25,268 bases of DNA from Pseudomonadota bacterium (GCA_023388675.1 JAEWFU010000104.1:1-25268), one strand, 5' to 3'; shown: positions 14,475-23,118, numbered from the stretch's first letter. Made by a program: numbers and translations. The notes: generated by a model not told the origin, from the sequence alone.

Positions 14475-16160
14475 ATGCTGAACGACCAGCAGGCCGCCAA
14501 ACTCGGCCAGTCCATCGATCCCGTCACCCTCACCGTCATCGAAAAGGGCCTGCAACAGGTCTGCTCGGAGATGGATCTGGTGCACGAAAAGACATCGTTT
14601 TCGCCCGTCATCTCGGAGGCATTCGACCGCTCGAACGGCATTTACGGTCTGGGCGACGGCCGCATGATCGCACAGGGAGAACTCGGCCTGCCGATCTTCC
14701 TCGGCGTGATGCAGGAAACGACCCGCTGCGTCATCGAGGCGCGCGACGATCTTGAGGACGGCGACGTCATTCTCGTCAACGACCCCTATCTTGGCGGCAC
14801 CCATCTGATGGACGTGAAGATGGTGCGTCCCTTCTACTACCGTGGCAAACTCTGGTGCTATCTGTCCAACACCGGCCACTGGCCGGACACGGGCGGCATG
14901 GTGCCCGGAGGCTTCAACAGCACCGCCACGGAGATCCATCAGGAAGGCCTCCGGATTCCGCCGGTCAAGTTGGTTCGGCGCGGCAGGATGGAGGACGATC
15001 TGGTACAGATGGTCCTCGCCAATATCCGCGTTGCGGAAGAGCGGATCGGTGACATCAAAGCCCAGATTGCGGCGCTGACGGCCGGCGCGCGCCGCCTCAC
15101 GACGCTGCTCGACCGCTACGGCCAGGATGTCGTAGAGGCGGCGATTGCCGAGCTCGAGCGTCGCTCAGAGCGCATGATGCGCGCCCATATCGACACCATC
15201 CCGGATGGCACCTACGAGGCAAGCGCCTTCATGGACAGCGACGGCGTCGTCAACGAGCCGCTCGAGATCGCGGTCTCCGTCAAGGTGGACGGGAGCGATA
15301 TCGAGTTCGATTTCTCCCGGTCGAGCCCGCCGTGTCAGGGCCCGTTGAACTCGGTCTGGGCGACGACGCTTTCGGCAGTCTATGTCGCGCTCAAGCACAT
15401 CTTCCCCGACGTGCCGATGAATGCAGGCTGCTTCGAGCCCATCGTCGTCCACAAGCCGCTCGGCACCTTCATCCATGCCGAATACCCGCGTCCTGTCGCG
15501 GGCTGCGCCGCTGAGGTGTCGCAGCGTGTCATGGAAGCCGTCTTCCTGGCGCTCGCCAAGGCGATTCCCGACAGGCTGTTTGCCGCTCCTGCCGGCACGA
15601 GCGGCAATCTCAGCCTCGGCGGATATGACCCCGAAAGGGGCGAGAACTACATCATGTATTATTTCTCGGGCGGCGGTTACGGCGGCTGGTGGAACGGCGA
15701 CGGTCTCACCAACGGCTGCTCGACCATCGGCATCTCCAAGAGCCAGCCGGTCGAGATTCTCGAGCAGCGCTATCCGCTGCTTTTCGAGAGCTACGCCCTG
15801 CGCGAGGGGTCGGGTGGTGCCGGCCGGTTCCGGGGCGGCTTCGGCGTCAGCTACAAGCTGCGGCTGTTACGTGGCCACGGCAAGGCATCGTTCCTCATGG
15901 AGCACGGACGCTTCGGCCCTCCCGGCATTTTGGGGGGGGAGGCAGGCGCGCCGAACCGCATCTCGATTTCCCAGAAAGGCAGGGCGATCGCGCCGGAACA
16001 CATCTCGAAGGGCGAGGATTTCGCGCTCGGCCCCGGCGACACCATCGAGGTGAACACGCCGGGCGGCGGCGGCTACGGCCTCCAGGGAGAGCGGGACCCT
16101 GAATCCAGTGCCGATGATCGGCTCCAGGCCTATTATCCGGGTCAGGCGAGTGCTGCATGA
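14475..16160 (+). CDS. hyuB: Hydantoinase B/oxoprolinase family protein, subunit B
   Basis: 561 residues, normal for HyuB. It starts with the family's DPVTLTVIEKGLQQVCSEMD and has VNDPYLGGTHLMDVKMVRP with the conserved Asp/His residues, SNTGHWPDTGGMVPGG, a long helical middle and the usual Gly-rich ending (NTPGGGGYG). It is the partner of HyuA; in this family the B subunit carries the amide-cleaving or carboxylation site and the A subunit uses ATP. It lies 12 bases after hyuA with AACAGGAAAC before the ATG, and its stop overlaps the next start by 4 bases (ATGA), so it is cotranslated with the first aminotransferase. Confidence 0.93.
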   Translation: MLNDQQAAKLGQSIDPVTLTVIEKGLQQVCSEMDLVHEKTSFSPVISEAFDRSNGIYGLGDGRMIAQGELGLPIFLGVMQETTRCVIEARDDLEDGDVILVNDPYLGGTHLMDVKMVRPFYYRGKLWCYLSNTGHWPDTGGMVPGGFNSTATEIHQEGLRIPPVKLVRRGRMEDDLVQMVLANIRVAEERIGDIKAQIAALTAGARRLTTLLDRYGQDVVEAAIAELERRSERMMRAHIDTIPDGTYEASAFMDSDGVVNEPLEIAVSVKVDGSDIEFDFSRSSPPCQGPLNSVWATTLSAVYVALKHIFPDVPMNAGCFEPIVVHKPLGTFIHAEYPRPVAGCAAEVSQRVMEAVFLALAKAIPDRLFAAPAGTSGNLSLGGYDPERGENYIMYYFSGGGYGGWWNGDGLTNGCSTIGISKSQPVEILEQRYPLLFESYALREGSGGAGRFRGGFGVSYKLRLLRGHGKASFLMEHGRFGPPGILGGEAGAPNRISISQKGRAIAPEHISKGEDFALGPGDTIEVNTPGGGGYGLQGERDPESSADDRLQAYYPGQASAA

Positions 16161-17491
16161 GCGCGATCCTGCATCGCAAGGCTGACACCGTTCCGCCCAC
16201 CATCGCGCAGGCGGAGGGAATGTGGGTGACGGACAGCCACGGCCGCCGCTATCTCGACGCCGTGTCGGGCGGCGCGGCGGTCTCGGCCATCGGCCATCGC
16301 GACGAGCGCGTGCGCGATGCGATCCTGCGCCAGTTCGACGCCGTCTCCTATGCTCATGGCTCCTTCTTCACCAGCGAGCCCGCAGAGGAGCTTGCCGCCT
16401 ATCTGGTCGGGAAGGCGCCTGCGGGGCTGTCGAAGGTTGTCTTCTGCTCGGGTGGTTCGGAAGCGGTCGAAACGGCGCTGAAGCTTGCTCGCCAGTATTG
16501 GGTCGAGCGCGGTGAACCCCGACGCGGCAAGATCATCGCGCGTCGCCAGAGCTATCACGGGGCGACGCTGGGGGCTCTTTCCGTCGGTGGAAATATGCCG
16601 CGCCGCGCGCTCTACGAGCCGCTGCTGTTCGAGGCCGAGCTGATCGCGCCCTGCTACGCCTATCGCGAACGCCGCGAGGACGAAACGGAACGCGACTACG
16701 GGTTGCGCGCCGCAGCCGAGCTTGAGGACGCGATCCTGCGGCTCGGACCGGAGACGGTTGCGGCCTTCATCGCCGAGCCCGTCGTCGGCGCGACGCTCGG
16801 ATGCGCGCCAGCCGTGGAGGGCTACCTCAAGGAAGTGCGTACGATCTGCAACCGCTACGGCGTTCTCCTGATTCTCGACGAGATCATGTGCGGCAGCGGG
16901 CGCACCGGCTACCGGTATGCTTTCGAGGAAGACGGCGTCGTCCCCGATATCGTGACTGTCGCCAAGGGGCTGGGCGGCGGCTTCGTGCCGATGGGTGCGA
17001 CGCTGGTTCATGACAGGATCGCGGATGCCATCGCGAAAGGCTCTGGCGCGCTCGCCCATGGCTTCACCTATATGGGCCACGCGCTGGCCTGCGCGGCTGC
17101 TCTGGCGGTTCAGCGCGCCATTGACGAGGACGGGATGGTCGCCGCAGCCGCCTCGATCGGCGCTGCGCTGAGGCGCATGCTCGAAGCATCGCTCGGCCAG
17201 CACCGGCATGTGGGCGACATTCGTGGGCGGGGCCTGTTTATCGGGATCGAACTCGTGGCGGATCGCGAGACCAAAGCGCCGTTCGACCCGGCGGCGAAGC
17301 TGCATGCCGTGGTGAAGGCATCGGCCATGGAGAACGGCCTGATGATCTATCCCTCGGGTGGCACGATAGACGGACGGGCTGGCGACCACATTCTCCTCGC
17401 GCCGGCGCTCAATGCACGCGAGGATGAGCTTGCCGAGATCGTGGCCCGCCTTGGAAGATCGCTCGACGCCGCATTGGAGACGCTGAAATGA
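16157..17491 (+). CDS. Class III PLP-dependent aminotransferase (omega-amino acid type)
   Basis: 444 residues. The fold-type I class III pattern is complete: GGSEAVETALKLAR (cofactor phosphate, 99-112), SYHGATLGALS (Tyr133 stacking on PLP), LILDEIMCGSGRTG (Asp241 to the pyridine nitrogen) and TVAKGLGGGF with the Schiff-base Lys270. Relatives annotated as aspartate aminotransferase family use omega-amino acids, polyamines or beta-alanine as donors, usually with pyruvate or 2-oxoglutarate as acceptor. The ATGA overlap with hyuB suggests it acts on the product of HyuAB, for example an amino acid freed from a cyclic amide. The donor cannot be identified from sequence, and no aldehyde dehydrogenase follows in this cluster. 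Confidence 0.9.
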   Translation: MSAILHRKADTVPPTIAQAEGMWVTDSHGRRYLDAVSGGAAVSAIGHRDERVRDAILRQFDAVSYAHGSFFTSEPAEELAAYLVGKAPAGLSKVVFCSGGSEAVETALKLARQYWVERGEPRRGKIIARRQSYHGATLGALSVGGNMPRRALYEPLLFEAELIAPCYAYRERREDETERDYGLRAAAELEDAILRLGPETVAAFIAEPVVGATLGCAPAVEGYLKEVRTICNRYGVLLILDEIMCGSGRTGYRYAFEEDGVVPDIVTVAKGLGGGFVPMGATLVHDRIADAIAKGSGALAHGFTYMGHALACAAALAVQRAIDEDGMVAAAASIGAALRRMLEASLGQHRHVGDIRGRGLFIGIELVADRETKAPFDPAAKLHAVVKASAMENGLMIYPSGGTIDGRAGDHILLAPALNAREDELAEIVARLGRSLDAALETLK

Positions 17492-18780
17492 ACGCAGCCG
17501 GGAGACTGAACGAGCTTCGCGATGCCTATGCCCGCAAGCACCCGGAAAGCCGCGCGCGGCACGAGCGCGCGCAGGCCTGGATGCCCGGCGGCAACACCCG
17601 CAGCGTCCTGCATTTCGACCCGTTCCCGCTCGTCATGGCGTCGGGCGAGGCGGACATGCTGACTGACATCGACGGGAACACATATATCGATTGTGCCGGG
17701 GAGTTCTCTGCGGGTCTCTACGGGCACAGCGATCCCACCATCATGGCCGCTCTGCACGCCGCACTGGATAAGGGGCTCGTCCTGTCAGGTCCGAACACCG
17801 CCGAGAGCGAACTGGCCGAGCTTTTGTGCCGGCGGTTTCCTTCGCTCGATCGGGTAAGGTTCTGCAATTCCGGCACGGAAGCCAATCTCTTCGCGCTGCT
17901 GACGGCGATCAATGCGACCGGCCGCAGGCGTGTCCTCGTGTTCGAGGACGCTTACCATGGCGGTGTGCTCACTTTCGCGGGCGGCAGCAGCCCGATGAAC
18001 GTGCCGTTCGATTTCGTCACCGTGCCCTTCAACGACATCGAAGCCACGCGCGCCTGCTTGAAGGCCCACGGGACCGACCTCGCGGCCATCCTGGTCGAAC
18101 CGCTGCTCGGTGCCGCCGGCAATATCCCGGCCGAAGCGGCCTTCCTGGCAATGCTGCGCGAGGAAGCGACGCGCTGCGGGGCGGTGCTCATCTTCGATGA
18201 GGTGAAGACCTCGCGTCTCGGCCGCGCCGGCCTTCAGGGCCACTACGGTGTCGTGCCCGACATGACGAGCCTCGGCAAATATCTCGGCGCCGGCCTTTCC
18301 TTTGGCGCGTTCGGCGGCTCGAAGACCTTGATGGAACGGTTCGATCCGAGCCTGCCGGGCGCGCTCAAGCATGCGGGCACCTTCAACAACAACATCATGT
18401 CGATGAGCGGCGGGCTCGCGGGCTTGCGCTCGAGCTTCACGCCCGAGGCCGCCGAGGCGTTTCTTCAACGCACCGAGAGTTTCCGCGCTACGGTGAATGC
18501 GCGACTGACGCAGGCGGGCGTCGATGTGTGCCTCAGCGGTATCGGTTCCATACTCAGCCTTCACATCGGTGCACGGCCGCCTGCGAAGGTTTCCGATATA
18601 CACCCGCAAACAATGATGCTGAGGCAGATCGTTCACCTGAACTGCCTGGAACGCGGTCTCCTCCTGGCGCCGCGCGGCGACATCTTCCTGTCGCTGCCCA
18701 TGACCGAGGCTCGCCTTGGCGAGATCGCGCAGATCCTTGTGGATGCCGTGATCCAGGAACGCCGTGCTCTGGTGGGTTGA
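17488..18780 (+). CDS. Class III aminotransferase, glutamate-1-semialdehyde aminomutase-like
   Basis: 430 residues, from a different branch than its neighbour. It has MPGGNTRSV (32-40) near the start as in GSA-aminomutase-like proteins, FCNSGTEANLFALL (126-139), AYHGG (155-159), LIFDEVKTSRLGRAG (Asp238) and SLGKYLGAGLSFGAFGG with Lys264 as the PLP lysine. The branch also contains beta-amino acid aminotransferases, so it need not be a haem-synthesis HemL; its place in a catabolic operon argues against HemL. The ATGA overlap with the preceding gene makes it the fourth gene of the hyu operon. It could use a second amino compound, transfer or shift an amino group on the same intermediate, or act on a different ring-opening product. 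Confidence 0.88.
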   Translation: MNAAGRLNELRDAYARKHPESRARHERAQAWMPGGNTRSVLHFDPFPLVMASGEADMLTDIDGNTYIDCAGEFSAGLYGHSDPTIMAALHAALDKGLVLSGPNTAESELAELLCRRFPSLDRVRFCNSGTEANLFALLTAINATGRRRVLVFEDAYHGGVLTFAGGSSPMNVPFDFVTVPFNDIEATRACLKAHGTDLAAILVEPLLGAAGNIPAEAAFLAMLREEATRCGAVLIFDEVKTSRLGRAGLQGHYGVVPDMTSLGKYLGAGLSFGAFGGSKTLMERFDPSLPGALKHAGTFNNNIMSMSGGLAGLRSSFTPEAAEAFLQRTESFRATVNARLTQAGVDVCLSGIGSILSLHIGARPPAKVSDIHPQTMMLRQIVHLNCLERGLLLAPRGDIFLSLPMTEARLGEIAQILVDAVIQERRALVG

Positions 18781-18987
18781 TGCGGTAAGCCGTCGCCGTG
18801 GCTATGAAACTGCAAGCTGCCGAAGCAATCGGCACGTCTCCCGGCGTTTCTCGCTGCGGGGCACCGCTTCGCGACGCCCCTGATCATCACTGCCGCGCGT
18901 CAAAACGGCGCAACGCGCCCTGAGCAGCAACAGCGAGTTCTCAAACGGCAGTGGCGCTGCTAGAAGTGTCGCTTCGGAGGGACCGAG
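18781..18987 (+). other. Gap between the hyu operon and the copper cluster
   Basis: About 200 bases without a convincing gene. A weak TGCCGA/TCGGCA hairpin near 18818-18834 lacks a T-tract, so I do not call a terminator. No clear promoter or CueR-like operator for the copper genes could be picked out. Confidence 0.35.
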
Positions 18988-19380
18988 TTGCGGCATTTCA
19001 GGCTCATGTCCGGGCGGTTGGGCATCGCGTTTATCGCGACCTACATGCTCGTGCTTCAGGCCATGCTGGGTGCCTTTGCGCTGGGGGCCGTCAATGCATC
19101 GCCAATGTTCGATGCGTTCGGCAATCCGCTTTGCATCACAAGCACGGACAGCACCGACAGCGATACAGGCCGTGGAGAACATAACGCGCTGCCGGATTGC
19201 TGTACGGTCGCCTGCAGCATGTTTGCGGCGGCAACGTCCGAGGATCGCTCCCCGCATTCGCTTTCCAACCCGCTCCCGGCATCCGCGGTCCGGTTGCGGG
19301 CGTCTTTCGACCCGCTCGTCCATGTGGTTGCGCTGGAGCGTAGCCCCGGAAGTCCACGTTCTCCTCCTTTGACGATGTGA
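18988..19380 (+). CDS. Small membrane/secreted protein, DUF2946-like, head of copper cluster
   Basis: 130 residues from a TTG start at 18988 that is supported by CGGAGG 7 bases upstream. One hydrophobic segment near the N-terminus (IAFIATYMLVLQAMLGAFAL) acts as signal or anchor, followed by a short periplasmic region with Cys pairs (PLCITS, DCCTVACSM) and a Pro/Arg-rich tail. This architecture is that of DUF2946-type proteins, which often lie beside PCu(A)C, SCO and copper receptor genes and are presumed to handle metal. The cytosolic or membrane partner is unknown. Family assignment is by shape and context, so moderate. Confidence 0.62.
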   Translation: MRHFRLMSGRLGIAFIATYMLVLQAMLGAFALGAVNASPMFDAFGNPLCITSTDSTDSDTGRGEHNALPDCCTVACSMFAAATSEDRSPHSLSNPLPASAVRLRASFDPLVHVVALERSPGSPRSPPLTM

Positions 19381-19467
19381 TCACTCGCCGCTCCGCGCGG
19401 CTCGTTCAATCATCGCATCCATGCGCCCGGCTTCCAGCCGATAAAGGGCGCACCGAGGAGACATCAA

Positions 19468-20043
19468 ATGACCTTTATCCCTCGCGGCGCTGCGCGCGTC
19501 GCTGTTTCACCCCTGTCCCGCTTTCGTTCCGTCGAGGAGCGTCTCGGCATCATCGGCTTCACGTTCGCTCTTTTGTTCGTCATGACGCAGTCGCTCATGG
19601 CGCATGAGTTCAAGGGCGGAGATATTGAGCTCGTCCACCCCTGGTCGCGCGAGGCGCCGGAGGGCGCTCGCGTGGCGGCCGGCTATGTGAAAATTGTCAA
19701 CCATGGCTCGGATGCAGACCGTCTGGTCTCCGTATCGGGCGAAATCGCCGGCCGCACCGAAGTTCACGAAATGGCGGTGGACGGCAACGGCGTGATGACC
19801 ATGCGCCCCGTCGACGGGCTCGAAATCCCCGGCGGCGGTGAAGTCGAGCTGAAGCCCGGCGGCTACCACATCATGTTTCTCGAAGTGACCGATGCAAAGA
19901 AGAAGGGCGAGACGTTCGCGGGCAGCCTGACCTTCGAAAAGGCGGGAACCATCGAGGTCGAATTCTCGGTGGACGCCATTGGGGGCGGATCGGGCCATGG
20001 TAGTGGCCATGGTGCCGGAGAGAGCGGCAGCCATGGCGGATAA
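19468..20043 (+). CDS. Periplasmic copper chaperone PCu(A)C
   Basis: 191 residues with an N-terminal export segment ([15 protein letters not shown]) and mature start near HEFKGG. The copper site is visible: His100-x-Met102, Met112, His134-x-Met136, fitting the PCu(A)C spacing H-x-M...M-x21-H-x-M. The C-terminus is a Gly/His repeat ([13 protein letters not shown]), a likely extra metal-binding tail seen in several alphaproteobacterial members. PCu(A)C delivers Cu(I), often with SCO, to the CuA/CuB sites of cytochrome oxidase. ATG 19468 follows GAGGAGAC. Its end overlaps the start of the SCO gene by 11 bases, so the two are probably coupled. Confidence 0.92.
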   Translation: MTFIPRGAARVAVSPLSRFRSVEERLGIIGFTFALLFVMTQSLMAHEFKGGDIELVHPWSREAPEGARVAAGYVKIVNHGSDADRLVSVSGEIAGRTEVHEMAVDGNGVMTMRPVDGLEIPGGGEVELKPGGYHIMFLEVTDAKKKGETFAGSLTFEKAGTIEVEFSVDAIGGGSGHGSGHGAGESGSHGG

Positions 20044-20662
20044 CGGTCGTCTCTGGCGGCTGCGCATCTCCATCGCGATACTCGGCGCGCTAGCCGTCGT
20101 GCTCGTCGTGGCAACCGCCTGGGCTCTGTTCCGGCCCGGCGGACCGCTGGTCGCGCAGACGGAACCGACGGTGCGGATTGGCGGGCCGTTCTCGCTGACC
20201 TCGCACCAAGGCCCCACCATCACCGACCGCGATCTCGCGGGCCAGCCGTTCACGGTGTTCTTCGGCTTCACGCATTGCCCGGAGGTCTGCCCGACGACCT
20301 TGTGGGAGATGTCTGAAGCGCTGAAGGAGCTGGGGCCGGAGGCGGAAAGGCTGAAGGTGCTGTTTATCAGCGTGGACCCGAAACGCGATACGCCTGAGTT
20401 CCTCGACAACTACCTGCAGTCCTTCGATCCGCGGATCGTCGGCCTGACCGGCACTGAAGAGGACATAGAGGAAGTCGGCAAAGCCTACCGGGCATACTGG
20501 CGCAGGATCGACACCGAGGACGGCGGCTATACGATGGATCACACCGCTTCCATTTACATGATGGACGCGCGCGGTGAGTTCGTCGGTACGATCTCCTACG
20601 GTGAAGACCAGGCGTCTCGCATGGACAAGCTGCGCCGCTTGCTGGCGGGAGCGTCGGCATGA
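20033..20662 (+). CDS. SCO1/SenC family copper chaperone/thioredoxin-like protein
   Basis: 209 residues from ATG 20033: a single membrane anchor (residues 12-33) and a periplasmic thioredoxin fold with [13 protein letters not shown] (Cys82 and Cys86, the CxxxC copper site) and His170 in YTMDHTAS, the third ligand. VDPKRDTP is also typical. SCO proteins insert copper into, or reduce, the CuA centre of cytochrome c oxidase. An in-frame TTG at 19979 would give a longer protein overlapping PCu(A)C by 65 bases; the ATG with GGAGAG upstream seems better. It works with the adjacent PCu(A)C. Confidence 0.93.
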   Translation: MADNGRLWRLRISIAILGALAVVLVVATAWALFRPGGPLVAQTEPTVRIGGPFSLTSHQGPTITDRDLAGQPFTVFFGFTHCPEVCPTTLWEMSEALKELGPEAERLKVLFISVDPKRDTPEFLDNYLQSFDPRIVGLTGTEEDIEEVGKAYRAYWRRIDTEDGGYTMDHTASIYMMDARGEFVGTISYGEDQASRMDKLRRLLAGASA

Positions 20663-20736
20663 GCGAGGAAGCTCACCCGCTCATCTTGGTCGCAATCACC
20701 TTCGCGCCGGGCGCGCCGGGCATCGTCCGCACCTGA
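20659..20736 (+). CDS. Possible 25-residue ORF coupled to the SCO gene
   Basis: An ATG at 20659 overlaps the SCO stop in the ATGA manner and opens a 25-codon frame (begins [10 protein letters not shown], hydrophobic middle, ends GIVRT) that stops at 20734-20736. It may be a real micro-protein, the stump of a longer lost gene, or chance. The 178 bases between it and the YcnI gene contain no other convincing frame. Confidence 0.25.
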   Translation: MSEEAHPLILVAITFAPGAPGIVRT

Positions 20737-20914
20737 TGAAACGCCGGCCGCGCCCGACGCGACCGGCAACTCCGGAAAGTTTGAAACGAAGCTTTGGTTG
20801 CTCTCGCGCATGGCTGGGCCATGGCGGGCAGCGGCAAGGCATCGCCAATCCCGGCGGATTCCGCCGAACACCCCCTACCGGCAGGCTGTGCCGGTTATGA
20901 GAGAGGACGAACCC

Positions 20915-21442
20915 ATGTTGAAGAAGCTCATGTTGGCGCTTGCTGCCACCGCTATTGCCGCACCGGCGCTGGCTCACGTCAGCCTCGAGGTCGGGGAGGC
21001 TCCCGCCGGCTCCACGTACAAGGCGGTGTTTCGCGTGCCGCACGGCTGCGAGGGACAACCAACCAACGTCGTTCGGGTTCGGATCCCCGAAGGCGTGATT
21101 TCGGTCAAGCCGATGCCGAAAGCCGGCTGGGAACTCGAAAAGGTTCGTGGTGAGTATGGCAAGAGCTATGAATATTACGGGTCGCAGGTCAGCGAAGGCG
21201 TCAAGGAAGTCGTCTGGTCGGGGGGTAATCTCGGCGACGACGAGTATGACGAGTTCGTGCTGCGCGGCTACTTCGCGGCGAACCTGAAGGAAGGCGACAC
21301 GGTCTACTTCCCGGTCGTTCAGGAGTGTCCGGACGGGCTGGTCGAGCGCTGGATCGAAATCCCGGCTGAAGGCCAGAGCGGCGATGACCTTGAAATGCCG
21401 GCCCCGGGCGTCAAGCTCACCAGGCCGCAAGGCGGCCACTGA
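20915..21442 (+). CDS. YcnI-like copper-binding protein (DUF1775)
   Basis: 175 residues. The signal peptide (LKKLMLALAATAIAAPALA) ends so that the mature protein begins with His (HVSLEV), the N-terminal ligand characteristic of YcnI/DUF1775, which binds copper through its amino-terminal His and a Trp. It contains the AGSTYKAVFRVPHGC and VKPMPKAGWELE segments typical of the family. The longer frame from 20798 adds a basic stretch without a signal and is rejected; AGAGG lies 8 bases before ATG 20915. It lies next to CopC-CopD, as in many bacteria. Likely role: extracytoplasmic copper acquisition or delivery. Confidence 0.9.
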   Translation: MLKKLMLALAATAIAAPALAHVSLEVGEAPAGSTYKAVFRVPHGCEGQPTNVVRVRIPEGVISVKPMPKAGWELEKVRGEYGKSYEYYGSQVSEGVKEVVWSGGNLGDDEYDEFVLRGYFAANLKEGDTVYFPVVQECPDGLVERWIEIPAEGQSGDDLEMPAPGVKLTRPQGGH

Positions 21443-21457
21443 CCCTGTAGCCTCATC

Positions 21458-21483
21458 ACGGAGCCGGGCGCCTCCGGCTCCGT
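21458..21483 (+). other. 10-bp hairpin between the ycnI-like and copCD genes
   Basis: ACGGAGCCGG (21458-21467) pairs perfectly with CCGGCTCCGT (21474-21483) around a 6-base loop. No T-run follows, so it is not a classical terminator; it could stabilise the upstream message or set relative expression of copCD. Confidence 0.55.
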
Positions 21484-21504
21484 CTGCCAAGCGGGACCCT
21501 GGCC

Positions 21505-23118
21505 ATGCGACGCGTTTACGATATTCGTCCCTTGCGGTTTATCCGCCTTCTTTCAGCGTTTGCCGCTGCGTGGCTGTCGTTGACGTCGGCCGCACTCGCC
21601 CATGCGTCGCTGACGGGCACGACTCCCGGGGATGGTTCGGTCGTCGCCGCGCCACCGGCTGTGTTCTCGCTGTCCTTCAGCGAACCGGTTTCACCGCTGG
21701 CGTTGAACCTGATCCGGCCCGACGGGAACACGAAGGCACTTTCCAAGTTCAGCCTGCGCGACCGGACCGTGGAGATCGATGTTCCTTCGGACCTGTCGGA
21801 CGGCACCCATGTCCTGACCTGGCGGGTGGTCTCCGGGGATGGCCATCCCGTCGGTGGGTCGGTGATCTTTTCAATCGGCGCTCCGAGCGCGGCACCACCG
21901 GCGGTGGTAGAGGCTTACGATCCCGTCGTTCGTGCCGGGCTCTGGATCACCAAAGTCGCACTCTATATCGGGTTGTTCTTCGGAATCGGCGGGGCCGTTG
22001 CCGTGGCGTGGCTGGTTCCCCGATCGCGATCCGGTTCGCGCCTGGCGGGCATTGCCCTGGCGATCGGATTTGCGGGAACTGCCTTGTCGCCCGGTTTTCA
22101 GGGCATCGACGCGCTCGGAGCCACGGCGGCGCACTTCGTCGATCCGCTGATGTGGAGGACCGGCTTCGACACCAGCTACGGCCGAACCGTGGTCGCGATG
22201 CTGGTCGCCCTGTTCTGCGCAATTTTCGGGCTCCTTGTTTCCACGGGGGGACTCGCACGCCTTCTGTCTGTCGCGGGCGTCGTGATCGGTGCGGGAGCGC
22301 TTGCACTTTCTGGCCATGCAAGCGCCGCAGCGCCGCAATGGCTGACGCAGCCTTCCGTTTTCGCTCATGCTGCAATGATCACCTTGTGGGTCGGCGCGCT
22401 CCCGCCACTTGGTCTTGCGCTGCGCCTTAATCGCGACGATGCGGCGATGGCTCTGCACAGGTTTTCGACCTTCATTCCTTACGCGGTGCTGCTGCTGATC
22501 GTGTCCGGTCTCGCCCTGGCGATCATACAGGTGCAGAGGCCGGCGGCCCTGGTCGAAACCGCCTATGGCCAGCTTCTTGTGGTCAAGCTGGCGCTGCTTG
22601 TTCTGTTGTTCGCATTGGCGGCTTTGAACCGCTACCGCCTGACGAAGGGCGCGGAGGATGGTGAGGTGCCGGCGCGACGTGCTCTCGTGAAGGCGATCGG
22701 AACCGAGACGCTTCTCGTCCTCCTGATATTTGGCATCGCCGCCGGCTGGCGCTTTACGCCGCCGCCTCGTTCGCTTGCAATCGCCGTCGCCCAGCCCGTG
22801 GCGATGCATATCCATACCGCGAAAGCGATGGCCGACGTCACCGTGACGCCCGGTCGCGTAGGGCCGGTCGCTATCTCCGCGATCCTGATGACCGGCGAGT
22901 TCGGACCGCTCGACGCCAGGGAGGTGACCTTCGTCCTGTCGAATCCGGCGGCCGGTATCGAACCCTTCCGACGCAGCGCCGAAAAACCCGGCGACGGCAC
23001 GTGGAGAGCCGAAGAGGTCGTGCTGCCCCTGCCGGGCACCTGGACCCTGCGTATCGACATTCTCATCACGGATTTCGAGATGGCCCGCATCGAGGGCGAA
23101 GTCGAGATCAGGCCCTGA
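21505..23118 (+). CDS. CopC-CopD fusion, copper-binding and copper-transport membrane protein
   Basis: 537 residues combining two proteins that are separate in many bacteria. After the signal peptide the mature protein starts HASLTGTTPGDGS (N-terminal copper-binding His), and the CopC beta-sandwich runs to about residue 130 with GDGHPVGGS carrying a second His. The CopD part (about 145-430) has around eight membrane segments, ending with LLVLLIFGIAAGWRFTPPP, then a periplasmic beta-rich tail of about 110 residues. CopCD imports copper into the cytoplasm or membrane for cuproenzyme assembly; in rhizobia it often accompanies YcnI, PCu(A)C and SCO. ATG 21505 has only a weak ribosome-binding site. 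Confidence 0.92.
   Translation: MRRVYDIRPLRFIRLLSAFAAAWLSLTSAALAHASLTGTTPGDGSVVAAPPAVFSLSFSEPVSPLALNLIRPDGNTKALSKFSLRDRTVEIDVPSDLSDGTHVLTWRVVSGDGHPVGGSVIFSIGAPSAAPPAVVEAYDPVVRAGLWITKVALYIGLFFGIGGAVAVAWLVPRSRSGSRLAGIALAIGFAGTALSPGFQGIDALGATAAHFVDPLMWRTGFDTSYGRTVVAMLVALFCAIFGLLVSTGGLARLLSVAGVVIGAGALALSGHASAAAPQWLTQPSVFAHAAMITLWVGALPPLGLALRLNRDDAAMALHRFSTFIPYAVLLLIVSGLALAIIQVQRPAALVETAYGQLLVVKLALLVLLFALAALNRYRLTKGAEDGEVPARRALVKAIGTETLLVLLIFGIAAGWRFTPPPRSLAIAVAQPVAMHIHTAKAMADVTVTPGRVGPVAISAILMTGEFGPLDAREVTFVLSNPAAGIEPFRRSAEKPGDGTWRAEEVVLPLPGTWTLRIDILITDFEMARIEGEVEIRP

Noticed and set aside
12417..16160. Calling HyuAB a caprolactamase or a 5-oxoprolinase outright
   Set aside because: Family members with different substrates share the visible motifs; only phylogeny or assays can decide, so the substrate is left open.
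17488..18780. Calling the last aminotransferase HemL
   Set aside because: Resemblance is at branch level only, and the coupled catabolic context argues against a haem-synthesis role.
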